The notes: generated by a model not told the origin, from the sequence alone. 64,000 nucleotides of DNA from Phyto melanocephala (GCA_941918925.1 OW799234.1:44360412-44424411), one strand, 5' to 3'; positions 12,529 through 23,302 are shown, numbered from the stretch's first letter. Program-made: numbers and translations.

Positions 12529-12936
12529 TTGAAGAATAAAAAAATAGATTTGATTGCTTTGTTTAAAGGGAATCTTCTAAAAAAAGGTGTATATACGAAA
12601 CCAAGACAATATGAAATAATGGTGGAGTTTATGAAATTGCATCCGGATTTGGCAAAAGAACACCTAAATGTTTCAAATGCTAAAAGTAAGAGCAGAGAAT
12701 TGTGGCAAAGGTTATCGCAAGATTTAAATGCTGCAGGTCCACCTTCACATTAGGTTGAAAAATGGAAAAAGGTTTGTATATATGTATGTATGTATGTATA
12801 TTTTGACTCATAACTATAACGTTTTTGCAAATTTATGTGGTTAAAGGTATGGGCAGATTTCAAGCAGCACATTAAGGTTAAGTCCCGCCGGAACAAAAAT
12901 AGCCTTTCTGGAACTGGAGGAGGTAAACCCTTCTGA
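12529..12936 (+). pseudogene. Harbinger accessory protein (Myb/SANT-like), copy 2
   Basis: The frame is open from 12529 to a TAG at 12751-12753. It then resumes in the same frame with VEKWKK, a probable intron (about 12772-12848) and VWADFKQHIKVKSRRNK to a stop at about 12934. The TAG replaces a codon inside the conserved helix 2-3 linker and is also present in copy 1, so it predates the two insertions. The DNA-binding fold would be truncated before its last helix. Confidence 0.65.
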
Positions 12937-13537
12937 GGAAAATTCATTTGATATTTTAAATATCAATACTCCACGTAGACGTAACCGTGAAAATTGTTCC
13001 AATAAGCAGACTTTATAAGAAAAACAAGTAGAAAATCAAATAAAATATCAAGAAAAGTCAATAGAACTGTTAAGCAAATGTGACGAAAATCAGAAAACTA
13101 TTATAAGAGAAATGAAAGAAACAAATATGAACCTAATAACAGCAAATAAATACTTAAAACGGAACAGTGATTTCAAGGAGCGTATATATAGGTTAGAAAA
13201 ATAAAAGTTAAGAGTTAAAAAAAAATGAATTGGAAAAAAAAGAACGAAAGGAACGTATTTATAAGCTTAAAAGAGAAGAGAAAAGTATGAATTTATGAAG
13301 AAAAATGAATTGGAAAGAACGAAATGCAAAATTGCAAAGCTTGAACTAAAAAGAAAAATGTTTGAATTAGAGAGCAAAGGAAATTGTTGAGGTTTTGCTA
13401 TGTACCTTTTTTTAAGAATTTTTGTTTTACTCTTTTATGAATTTTTATTTTTATGTTATTATTTTTTATGTGCCTCTTTATTACATTATTTTGTTTTTTA
13501 TTATGCTCACATATGTAGCTATTAGTTTCACTGAATT

Positions 13538-13745
13538 CAAGGCATATTTATTCATCAGGTAATTGCAGTTCGGAGAGAATTTTTTGTTTATATTTTTTAT
13601 ATATGAAGTTTGGCATTTGAAATAAATTAGAAAAGAGAGAAAATTGTTTTTTATTTATGCATTTTGACAGCTGAAATTTAAAATAAGTGTTGAAAAAAAT
13701 AATCAGCTGGCGAATCAAGAGTACCTGATGAATAAATATGCCTTG
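13538..13745. mobile_element. hAT-like MITE, 208 bp, inside Harbinger copy 2
   Basis: Terminal inverted repeats of 24 bp match perfectly and begin CAAGGCATATTTATTCATC. A 9-bp direct repeat CACTGAATT flanks it (13529-13537 and 13746-13754). Harbinger copy 1 has one CACTGAATT at the same place (about 10281), which is the empty site. It contains no coding sequence; the open frame across it is a shadow. Confidence 0.85.
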
Positions 13746-13862
13746 CACTGAATTATTATTATTTTAATTTTATTATTTTAAATTTTGTAATATATTTATT
13801 TTAGGAATTTATATATTTTTTAGTTTCAAATATATCGTCTAAATTTCTTGATCTTTTTTATT

Positions 13863-13970
13863 GATTATATATGATTTTTTCCAAGCTTGAGATCAACTTT
13901 TTTGGTTTTTTTATAAAAAAAATTAAAAAAACCAAAAAAGTTGATCTCAAGCTTGGAAAAAATCATATAT
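13863..13970. repeat. Palindrome between the two convergent Harbinger genes, copy 2
   Basis: Same arms as the palindrome in copy 1 at 10413-10528 (AAGCTTGAGATCAAC paired with GTTGATCTCAAGCTT). It ends just before the nuclease stop at 13977. Confidence 0.7.
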
Positions 13971-13976
13971 AATTTT

Positions 13977-14931
13977 TTAGTTTCTATACATATTATTTTT
14001 AATTTCATTTCTTATACTTTTTGCAACATTAAGTAAATTTCTTTCTAAACTATTTTCTGTATTGTTGCTAAAAGAAGATGAAGTAGTTATTTCTTCCTCA
14101 GTTTGAAAACTATCACTCTCTACATTAAACATTAAACAAATATTGTGTAATGAACAACACACGTTAAGGATCTGAACTGCCTTTTCTGGAGAGCAATGCA
14201 GTTCTCTCGCAGCCAAAAGGCAACGAAATCTTGCTTTGAGTAGACCAAACGTTCTTTCTACGATCGATCGTCCTTTAGAGTGCTGATCATTAAAAAATGA
14301 TTCAGAAGAATTCTCAATAGCATTCCTATATGGTGTCAAAATCCATGGTTCCAAAGGATAACCGGAATCACCTGGAAAATAATGAGTTAATTTTGAAGTT
14401 TATAGATATAAAGTGTAAATTTTTACCAAGAATTCTAGTTCCAGTATCTCCAGCTTGAAACTTTTCTTTTAAGTATTGCCTCTCTACAGACAAATTCCAA
14501 ATATGAGAGTCGTGGCAAGCGTCTCCAAAACGTCCATCGATAACACTAATGTACATTTCGTGGTCACAAATCTTTCTGTTAAAATATAAATGCTCATTGT
14601 TATAAGGTCTTATTATTTGTATGTGAGTTCCATCTACAGCCCCAATAACTCCTGGTATTGAACATTTACTATAAAAAAATCTTTTTGCCTCCATTTTTTT
14701 CTCTTCGCTCATTGTAAAAACTATATGTTTAGGACAAAGATTTTTTGTATTGATGCACATACCTCCGATAAACATACAGAAATATATGATTGAGACATTC
14801 CCAATAAACGGTCTTGGCCAATCTGATGTTGATAACCACCTTGCGCAAGAAATTTCAAGGAAATTTCCATCACTGTTGATGGAGTTCAGTACGTACATAA
14901 ATGCGTTTTTACTAAGCCGAAAATTTTTCAT
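13977..14931 (-). pseudogene. Harbinger DDE nuclease (HARBI1-like), copy 2
   Basis: Same exon order as copy 1: N-terminal helix region, GAVDGTHIQI, ACHDSHIW (with Asp where copy 1 has Gly two residues earlier), a roughly 55-bp intron near 14372-14426, GDSGYP, then SIVERTFGLLK. A one-base difference at about 14745 (six T versus seven in copy 1) fuses the out-of-frame middle stretch to the nuclease frame, so one long frame reads through. The middle stretch still encodes the wrong frame for LAQGGYQHQIGQD. The catalytic Asp, Asp and Glu are visible, but the N-terminal recognition region is scrambled. Confidence 0.75.
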
Positions 14932-15452
14932 GAACCTGAAATTATTTTTTTTTTATTTAATAAAATTTTTATACACACTTTTCGTTTTTGTTTAAATTAA
15001 ATTACTTACGAATTTTCAGTGAGTTCCATAATATTCGATGTATCTCTTATATACTTTCTTTTGACTCTTTCTGGAACAACATCTTTTTCATCACTTTCCC
15101 ACAACAAAACACAATCCATTTTTACGTTTTTATTTATATATGTATATTAAATGAATTATTTCAAAACAGGCTCAAGGTCAAGTCGCTACAATTTCCTTAT
15201 TTTCTAATAAAACTCGTTAGTGTTTTATTAAGTAGGTATTTGTAGAAATTTATTTTTTCAATATTTCGAGCGCCTTCGGTGCTCTTCTTCAGGAAAAAAA
15301 AGCTAAAAACACAAACAATAATATACAAAAACAAAATTTACATTAATAAAACTTTTCATATATATTGTATTCACAATTATTTAAAAACAATTGCTGACAA
15401 AACATATACATATATATTATAAATATATTTCACAAATTATTTAACAAACTAA

Positions 15453-15709
15453 CTGCCTGTTCAACGATGCATTAGTAAGCATTAAAGTTTATTCGTGTAC
15501 GGACGGACGGCTTTACTCAAATGTAAGGCAAAAATTATATAAATCATTTACTGCCTGTTCAACGATGTCGAAAGAAAACCCAAGCGAAATTTCATTCGTA
15601 CACATATATTGAAAACAACAACAAAAACTAAAAATTTGTTTTTGTTTTCAACGGTTTTGTACGAATGAAATTTTGCTTGGGTTTTCTTTCGACATCGTTG
15701 AACAGGCAG
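15453..15709. mobile_element. Composite foldback element with an inverted copy of its flank
   Basis: A complete foldback of 159 bp (15551-15709; arms start CTGCCTGTTCAACGATGTCG) is joined to an exact 81-bp inverted copy (15470-15550) of the sequence that follows it (15710-15790). This is capped by the first 17 bases of the foldback end (15453-15469). The whole is flanked by TAA (15450-15452 and 15710-15712). A simple copy of the same foldback lies at 21237-21404. Confidence 0.8.
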
Positions 15710-15794
15710 TAAATGATTTATATAATTTTTGCCTTACATTTGAGTAAAGCCGTCCGTCCGTACACGAATAAACTTTAATGCTTACTAATGTTTT

Positions 15795-18066
15795 TATACC
15801 CGCCACCAAAAAAATGGTGGGGGTATATTCATTTTGTCAATCCGTTTGTAACACATCGAAATATCCATTTTAGACCCCATAAAGTATATATATTCTGAAT
15901 CGGGGTTTGATTTTATGACGATCTAGCTATGTCCATCCGTCTGTCCGTCTGTTGAAAGCACGATAGAGGTCGCACCGAAAAAGCTAGGGGCTCAAATTTT
16001 GCCAGAATCTTTCTTATAGACAAGGTTTGTTTGGTATTGAAAATGGGCTAAATCGGAATATTAGGAAGAGAGTTATAGGTCGAAAAGCAAGAGTAGGTCG
16101 AAAAAACCTTGTCCTTCGAACATCGAATAAAATGGAATTGTGTCCAAACGAATATATATTTCCTGAGTAAAAAAAAAAATGTTCCCCGAAAATTGTCGAA
16201 ATCTATGCATTAGGAGAGGAGTTATCGATCAAAATGTACGAAAATTTATACCGCACAGTGTATTTTTCGGTATATATAAAAACAAAAACGTCATAAAAGC
16301 AACAAAATTATCCGACTCTGAAATTTTGCACACTTTGCTTTTTGGTGAAACGCTTTTTTGTAACGGAAAATCAATGTGCCACGCCCACTTTTACGCCCAC
16401 CTCCCATATAACGTTTTACCTAAAATTCATATAATTTCTCTATTAATAAAGACTTTAGAATAATAAAGGGCTATATTGAAACACATAAGTTGTGCTCATT
16501 CGCAAAAATAACTTTGACACGCCTACCATAACGCCCACTTTTCACGTTATCTACCGTTAATGAAATTTAAAAGCTCATAAAACCGCCAAAATTAGAGGTA
16601 TGATGACAAACTTTGCTACGTATATCCCGCTAGGCAGTGTCATTACTGTGCCAGAAAATTAAGGTGCCAGGCCCACTTTTACGACCACCTCCCATATAAC
16701 GTTTTACCTAAAATTCATACAATTTCTCTATTAATAAAGATTTTGGAATAATAAAGGGCTATATTGTAACACCTAAGTTGTACTCATTCGCAAAAATAAC
16801 TTCGACACGCCTACTATAACGCCCACTTTTAACCGTATCTCCCGTTAATGAAATTTAAAAGCTCATAAAACCGCCAAAATTAGACATATGATGATAAAAT
16901 TTGCTACGTATATCCCCCTAGGCAATGTCATTACTGTGTCAGAAAATTAAGGTACCACGCCTACTTTTACGCCCACCTCCCATATAACGTTTTACCTAAA
17001 ATTCATATAATGTCTCTATTAATAAGGATTTTGGAATAATAAAGGGCTATATTGAAACACCTAAGTTGTACTCATTCGCAAAAATAACCTTGACACGCCT
17101 ACTATATCGCCCACTTTTCACGTTATCTACCGTTAATGAAATTTAAAAGCTCATAAAACCGCCAAAATTAGAGGTATGATGATAAAATTTGCTACGTATA
17201 TCCCCCTAGGCAGTGTCATTACTGTGCCAGAAAATTAAGGTACCACGCCTACTTTTACGCCCACTTTAATTGAAAGACTACATTTACAAAAGCATTTTAG
17301 CAGCATATCGAAGTTATAAAGGGTGGTTAAATTTTAAGGACCGATGTTGAATTTAAATAAAACACAAATTATTTAGGATATTATTATTATTTCTTTTTGT
17401 AATTATAATATTTGTATGGTTCAATTATGTATTTAACAAAATATCGGCCATATGGCCCCCCCCATCCTTGGCACCACTCCTCTATCTGATGGTCCAAATT
17501 TTTAATGACAATGTTGATGCTCAATTGTTGGGCATGATGATGAGTCGAGATTGACTTCTATTTTGCCACACTATCGCAAAAAACAGCAATGGTTCCCATT
17601 TAGCGAACTAACAAGGCATTCACAGATTTTCTAACATTTTATACAGACCTGTTTTGCAGAAATTTAAATATTTTTTACAATTCTCCCGATTGTGGACGAA
17701 TTTGAACGATTATTACGAAGTGCACAAAATGCACTTTGATTTGAACGCCCATTTTCATAAAAAACCTGAATAACTTTAAAGCGTTGCTCATTTGCGTATT
17801 TTTCCACGGATCAAATTGAGTAAGTTTGAGATTGAGAAATGTCAAGTGAAATGCAGAAAACAAATTTAAAGACTAGGTGTAGTTCACCTTCAACATGGGC
17901 CCTTAAAATTTAACCACCCTCTACAAAGAAAGTGATACATATTTTATTATAAAGTGATTATTCCATAGCGATTCACAAAATAATAAATATTGTGCTTTAA
18001 ATTTACACAAAATTGGTGGTGGGTATAAAAGATTCGCCACAGCCGAATATAGTACTCTTACTTGTT
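15795..18066 (-). repeat. INE-1-like repeat, subfamily C, copy 3 (full length, with tandem units)
   Basis: The minus-strand copy runs from AACAAGTAAGAGTACTATATTC (rightmost) to the ACCCGCCACC/GGTGGGGGTAT hairpin at 15795. It holds three tandem units of about 288 bp (CTCCCATATAACG recurs near 16401, 16689 and 16978). The palindrome TATTCGGCTGTGGCGAAT sits about 15 bases from the outer end. Confidence 0.75.
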
Positions 18067-18588
18067 ATATTTGAATTTGGCAATTATGTGTCTGTATGTA
18101 TGGGCACAATTCTCAGTGTCTGTTTTGTAATTTATCCTTGTGTTCGCGGGAGTATTAATTATATGTAGTATCTCTATTATATATCTCTTCTTATAATTGT
18201 CTTCTTGTTGTAATAAATATTGTTGTACCATTTATGTTAGGAGAGTGTCCGCTAATTGCACAATGGGCTGCTAACGCTGTTTTTTGTTCTGTTGTTCCTT
18301 TACGTGTTATGTAATCTGATTTATGTGCAGCTAATCTCGTTCGTAATTTAGACTTTGTTGTTCCAACATATGTTTTATTACCTTCATCAGAACCGTTTCC
18401 GTTACACGGTATTTTGTAGACTACGTTCGACTTGTCTAATATATCTACTTTAGATTTATTGTTTGAAAAAACTTCATTTAACGTTTTATTGGTTTTGAGT
18501 GCAATGTTTACCTTCTGTTTGTCGAATATATTTGAGTGTATAATTCTTTCAGACGAAAGACTCGAAATATAACGTAAAAGATGCGATA

Positions 18589-19473
18589 ATGTTTAAGAGA
18601 AAATTATCAAATGCAGATATTTCCGAAGACGAAGTTTTAGTTTCTTTTGACGTGGTATCATTATTCCCTAGTATTTCAGTTAATTTAACAATAGACATCA
18701 TAAAGAAAAAGTGGGAAATAATTTCAACACATACTAAAATACCAAAAGATTTATTTATAGACATCTTGAATTTTTGTATTAAAGAAAACAGGTATTTTAA
18801 ATATAACGAAACATTTTTTGAACAATTAAAGGGAATGCCAATGGGATCACCAGCATCTCCGGTAATTGCGGACATTGTTATGAAAGAGTTATTAGATTTA
18901 ACACTGAAAAATTTAGATCACAAACCAAGACTTATGAGTAAATATGTTGATGATTTGTTTTGCATAACCAAGAGAAATAAAGTAGAGGAAACACTTAAAT
19001 CTCTTAACAGTTTTCACAGACGTATACAATTTACTATGGAATTAGAGTACAACGAAAAACTACCATATTTGGATGCACTCATAATACGTAAACAAAATAA
19101 AATAACAATAGATTGGTACCAAAAAGAAACTGCTTCAGGGCGAATCATTAATTTCTTTTCAAATCATCCGAAACACGTTAAATTAAATACAGCACGAAAT
19201 TTTGCAAAAAGGGTACTACAAATAAGTGATGAAAGCTACCATGAAGAAAATGTCAAGAAAATAAGAAGTATTTTACGTAAAAATAGCTTTTCAGATAAGA
19301 TGGCAACAGATTTGATTAAGAGTGCTAAAATTAACATCAACAAAACATTGGTAGCAAAATCAGAAAAAATTTTCAACACATTGACACATATCCCTGGATT
19401 CTCTGAAAGAATTATACACTCAAATATACATATTCGACAAACAGAAGGTAAACATTGCACTCAAAACCAATAA
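18589..19473 (+). pseudogene. Penelope-like reverse transcriptase (partial, frameshifted)
   Basis: Visible palm motifs, with residues counted from 18589: VSFDVVSLFPSI (22-33, first catalytic Asp), GMPMGSPASPVIADIV (82-97) and YVDDLFCI (119-126, the catalytic Asp pair), then LPYLDALI (154-161). The N-terminal part is missing, so the copy is truncated. The frame ends at 19471-19473 because four extra bases (ACAT) after CAAATAT at about 19427 shift it. The inverted copy lacks these bases and keeps the frame into the endonuclease. The element would copy its RNA into DNA at nicked chromosomal sites; this copy cannot make the fused protein. Confidence 0.85.
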
Positions 19474-19768
19474 AACGTTAAATGAAGTTTTTTCAAACGA
19501 TAAATCTAAAGTAGATATATTAGACAAGTCGAACGTAGTCTACAAAATACCGTGTAACGGAAACGGTTCTGATGTATGTAATAAAACATATGTTGGAACA
19601 ACAAAGTCTAAATTACGAACGAGATTAGCTGCACATAAATCAGATTACAAAACACGTAAAGGAACAACAGAACAAAAAACAGCGTTAGCAGCCCATTGTG
19701 CAATTAGCGGACACTCTCCTAACATAAATGGTACAACAATATTTATTACAACAAGAAGACAATTATAA
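19436..19768 (+). pseudogene. GIY-YIG endonuclease domain of the Penelope-like element
   Basis: In the frame shifted from the reverse transcriptase, 111 codons encode a linker followed by VVYKIPCNG (the GIY-like strand), a Cys-containing insert, KTYVGTTKSKLRTRLAAHKSD (the YIG-like strand and conserved Arg) and AAHCAISGH, ending in TAA at 19766-19768. This is the layout of the endonuclease carried by many animal Penelope-like elements, which nicks target DNA. The same coding sequence is present in reverse at about 18165-18555. Confidence 0.8.
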
Positions 19769-19966
19769 GAAGAGATATATAATAAGGCAAAAATTATATA
19801 AATCATTTAGTTTTTTAAATAATTTGTGAAATATATTTATAATATATATGTATATGTTTTGTCAGCAATTGTTTTTAAATAATTGTGAATACAATATATA
19901 TGAAAAGTTTTATTAATGTAAATTTTGTTTTTGTATATTATTGTTTGTGTTTTTAGCTTTTTTTTC

Positions 19967-19995
19967 CTGAAGAAGAGCACCGAAGGCGCTCGAAA
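19967..19995 (+). ncRNA. Possible hammerhead-ribozyme-like core in the Penelope element
   Basis: CTGAAGA (19967-19973), a GAGC/GCTC stem around ACCGAAGGC, then GAAA (19992-19995) reproduces the CUGANGA - stem II - GAAA order of a hammerhead core. TATT/AATA just after could form a short stem III. Stem I and the A15.1-U16.1 pair are not convincing. Penelope-like elements are known to carry hammerhead motifs. The reverse copy of the core is at 15264-15292. Confidence 0.3.
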
Positions 19996-20396
19996 TATTG
20001 AAAAAATAAATTTCTACAAATACCTACTTAATAAAACACTAACGAGTTTTATTAGAAAATAAGGAAATTGTAGCGACTTGACCTTGAGCCTGTTTTGAAA
20101 TAATTCATTTACATAATATAAGGTCGGAAAGAACATAATAAATATTTATATATATTTTTTGTTTGTTTGAATATTTTTAAATTTTTTGTAACAATTTTGA
20201 CACTTGAACAAAACTTCGCAAAATGTTGCCAAGTTTTTACGTTTTAAAACTTGGCATCATTTCGTTTTCCCTTAAAATTTTATTTACAACTGTGCAGACG
20301 TTTCGAAAGTACTATATAATAAGAATTTCTTTTCGAATCGGAAATTCTTTTCGAATGTATTTACGATTCGAATCGAATTACATAATAACCCCCCTG

Positions 20397-21236
20397 CTCA
20401 CCTAACGAGATGCTATATCATATGTAAGGCTGGTTGCATTGCAATATTACGTACCTGCGGTAAATTGACAATAAAATCTAAATTTTTTAACCGATTTTTA
20501 TGGTTTATGGCTTTTTTTATTTCTAAGATAAGTAGCATAATAGATTGATAAGTTGAATAATTGCCTTATATTTTTTTTCTCCATTAATTTTTGAATAATT
20601 CCAAAACAATAAGAGATAGAGAAAATTTCTATTCGACTGAAATAAATACAATTTTGTGACACATCTTCTGGTGTTTAATTTTTGAAAATCGGATGACTGA
20701 TTCTCGAGTAAGGATGAAATGTCTCCGTACCTGACTTATTAAGGGGAAAAAATTTGCCACGCCCATAAAAAAAAATCCCGATCTAATGGAAAAAAACCGA
20801 CAACGGATTTAAGTTCAGCGCATCAAAATCGATATAGTCCACATAGTTTTAATTAACGGGAAGACAAAAAATAATTTTTTGTAGAGCAGTGTTATCTATG
20901 ATATGCCATTTGAATTTTTTGATTATCTTATTTGGTTCAAAGATTATTATGATTTTTGTAACGAAAAATGCGCAAATGTGTAAATGTGTATATGGCAATC
21001 GAAAATATTTTTTCTTTTTTCATTTATAATAATTAAATAAATTATATTTGGTTTTATCATTTAAAAACCATGTGCATTCAATCGTTAACATAACAAATAA
21101 AAATTGGTCGCGAAACAAAACTCATGTTGTTTTTATATTTTTGTAAAACTAATCTAATAATTTTGATATTGACTAAAACTGTGTTCCTAAAATAGAAACT
21201 TCAATAATTTTTTAAGCACTTTTTTAACAAAACATA
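20397..21236. repeat. AT-rich DNA with a dispersed repeat (family E)
   Basis: About 20500-20900 resembles 32340-32760 in scattered blocks (for example TGCCACGCC followed by an A run and GGATTT/CATCAAAATC). The origin is unknown; it may be interior sequence of a DNA transposon. No gene is seen. Confidence 0.4.
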
Positions 21237-21404
21237 CTGCATGTTCAACGATGTCGAAAGAAAACCCAAGCGAAATTTCATTCGTACAAATGTATTGAAA
21301 ACAACAACAACAACAACAAAAACTAAAAATTTGTTTTTGTTTTCAACGTATTTGTACGAATGAAATTTCCTCTGGGTTTTCTTTCGACATCGTTGAACAG
21401 GCAG
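21237..21404. mobile_element. Foldback MITE, simple copy
   Basis: It is a nearly perfect 168-bp hairpin whose ends are CTGCATGTTCAACGATGTCG and the complementary CGACATCGTTGAACAGGCAG, with a (CAA)n centre. ATA flanks both sides (21234-21236, 21405-21407), consistent with a TWA 3-bp duplication. Confidence 0.8.
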
Positions 21405-21771
21405 ATAATATTCAGAACGTTTTAATTATTATTCTTAATACATAATATGTACAGAACTGCGTCAAGGCTAAAGATAAACTCGACGGACTCTACGGTAGTT
21501 GTGGAACGCTTCGAAAAGAAATAGGTAAAACAATATTTTTTATTATATTTTTTTAACACGTTTCAGTGATTCTATTTTATTTTTTTAATAATACAATATA
21601 ATTAATTATTAATATATGTATGTAATAAAAACTAAAACTATACTTATGGTAAGATGAAATTAAAACGAAAATTTAATTCATAAATTTGTTAAGTCATATT
21701 TTTTTTATATAAAAAAATAATTAAATTTAACATTATTTATTATTCAAGTCTGCATTAGAAAGAAATAGTAT

Positions 21772-21774
<3 letters not shown>

Positions 21775-21803
<29 letters not shown>

Positions 21804-21935
21804 CATATACACGTGTAAGTGCATACATACATATGTACATATATTTACTTATGCTCATATATATATATTTATATAAATATTTATATGTATGTCTGTATGA
21901 ATAAATGTACATATGTACATACATACATACATTTC
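21775..21935. repeat. TATG/CATA microsatellite tract
   Basis: TATG repeats, ATATAT runs and CATA repeats lie downstream of the ph stop codon. The small open frame across it is repeat translation. Confidence 0.9.
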
Positions 21936-22061
21936 AACGCGAAAAAGAAGCATTTACAAATGTTTGTTAAGATTTAGTAATATCGTTAAATGTTTGCATT
22001 GATACAATTGTGTATCATGTACGCACGTATTTATGTACTACATAATTAATTTATCTGTAAT

Positions 22062-22067
22062 TTTATT
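22062..22067 (-). terminator. Candidate polyadenylation signal of ph
   Basis: AATAAA on the minus strand lies about 400 bases after the ph stop, within A/T-rich sequence. Other AATAAA matches occur (for example 22463-22468, overlapping the stop), so this choice is only plausible. Confidence 0.3.
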
Positions 22068-22463
22068 TTTTTATATTTATCTTAAAGATATTTTACAATT
22101 TTATGATTGTTATTCTTTTTATAGAGTTAAAATAAATACTTATGACAATATAATGAATATTAATGACAGTTTTTGTTTTTTTTTTTTAATATGTTTTGCA
22201 TACAGTTAGGAGAAATTTAGAAGAACAAACCTTAACAATATAATAATATACAGCAGTTATGTTAAGATTTTTTTGATTTGTATTTTTGCCTTCTTTAATT
22301 GTAAGCAAAGTAGTTTTGAATCTAGTAAAATAATTAAATTTATATGTATGTATGTAGTGTCTTCATGTTCTATGTAATACAGGCTTGAAAATCTGAATTA
22401 CGTATATATGTATGTATGTATTTACAATTTTAAAAATATATTTTTGCTGTTTGAAGCTTTACT

Positions 22464-23302
22464 TTATTGGGAGTTGGTATTATTGCTATCAACGGAATTA
22501 TTGGCAGCATTTAATGTAGCGGCTGACACTTCTTTCATCGTCTCAACTTTAGCTACTATTTTCAGAGCCGGTCCCAATTTCATGCCCATGGCATTGACCA
22601 AGTGGTTCTCTTTAAGCAGCAATAAGGCCTGGCCATCAATTTCCTGTTGTTCAAAGTCGTCAACATAATCACTACAGCCCGGTAGATTTTTGATAAATTC
22701 ACAAACATCGGACACTGTCCAATTGGTCATTTGCGGCTGTTGGTCAACAGTAGATGTTGCCGTTGTGGCCACCGCTGGAGCAGAGTCATTAGCTACTGCT
22801 GAGGCACCATTTGCTGACGATGTTAGCACAGAAGGTTGTTGCATTTGCTGTTGAGTGGCTGTTGTTACAACTGGCAAATTGTGCATTAATGTTTTATCAG
22901 TTTGCATTCTATCCACCAATCCACCAGCGCCTCCTGAAACAACCATGGGCGATGGTGTAGACAGAGAATTGTTCATGCCCATATTGTTGCCGTTGTTGTT
23001 TAGATGAGAGGTATTATTGGAATCGTTTAAAATGATGTTGGAATTATTCATTGCTTCAGATTGTTGTAACTGTTGATGTGTTTGCTGGTGCTGTTGTTGA
23101 GCTTGTGTAACCTGCTCTCCAATAGAAGATTTAGACTGACGAGCACATGCCGGCGAACAAAAACGTTTCTTTTTTAGTTTAGTTTTATGTTCCGGTTTGC
23201 CACATTGTTCACACGCCACCATATCGCCCAGCAATGGACTGATCGGCAAATTATTGTTGTTATTTGTATTGTTAATAACATCGTCCAAAACTTGTTTCTT
23301 GT
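22464..23302 (-). CDS. ph: polyhomeotic, coding exon 5: FCS zinc finger and SAM domain
   Basis: The acceptor is TTATTTACAG at 23303, and the first two bases complete codon 1458. Residues run from 1459 to 1736, ending with TAA at 22464-22466. An FCS-type zinc finger has Cys 1488 and 1491 (ACEQCG) and Cys 1506 and 1510 (RFCSPAC). It binds nucleic acid in this family. A Gln/Asn-rich linker follows. The SAM domain spans about 1652-1716 (WTVSDVCEFIKNLPGC ... EIDGQALLLLKENHLVNAMG). SAM polymerisation lets Ph cluster Polycomb complexes on chromatin in the nucleus. The last 20 residues are Asn/Ser-rich. Match to Drosophila Ph is strong, and the SAM core carries the GQALLLL and GMKLGPALKI motifs. No damage is seen. 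Confidence 0.96.

Larger units (their letters stand above)
15149..18555 (-). mobile_element. Inverted partial copy of a Penelope-like retroelement (interrupted)
   Basis: 15149-15449 and about 18165-18555 are the reverse complement of the 3' part of the forward element at 18556-20130: the terminal region with the GAGCGCCTTCGG hairpin, and the GIY-YIG coding region. A composite foldback (15453-15709) and an INE-1-like repeat (15795-18066) have been inserted between the pieces. It retains about 80 bp next to the foldback that the forward copy lacks. The head-to-head join lies at about 18556. Inverted partial copies are a known habit of Penelope-like elements. Confidence 0.8.
18556..20130 (+). 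mobile_element. Penelope-like retroelement, 5'-truncated forward copy
   Basis: It encodes the reverse transcriptase palm and a GIY-YIG endonuclease domain. The 3' region ends with the same terminal block as the inverted copy (arms of about 300 bp, 15149-15449 versus about 19800-20110). Forward and inverted copies lie head to head, and the pair sits inside Harbinger copy 2 near an ATTTATATAT target sequence. Confidence 0.85.
12061..20393. mobile_element. PIF/Harbinger-type DNA transposon, copy 2, with nested insertions
   Basis: It has the same family, orientation and terminal inverted repeats as copy 1 but its own 3-bp target duplication, CTG (12058-12060 and 20394-20396). Removing the hAT-like MITE at 13538-13745 and the Penelope-like block at about 15140-20141 leaves about 3.1 kb collinear with copy 1. 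The right end differs by a short duplicated TTCTTTTCGAAT at about 20327-20352. Confidence 0.85.

Noticed and set aside
14750..15245. Plus-strand frames over Harbinger copy 2
   Set aside because: They are antisense to the nuclease gene and repeat exactly in copy 1, with no domain of their own.
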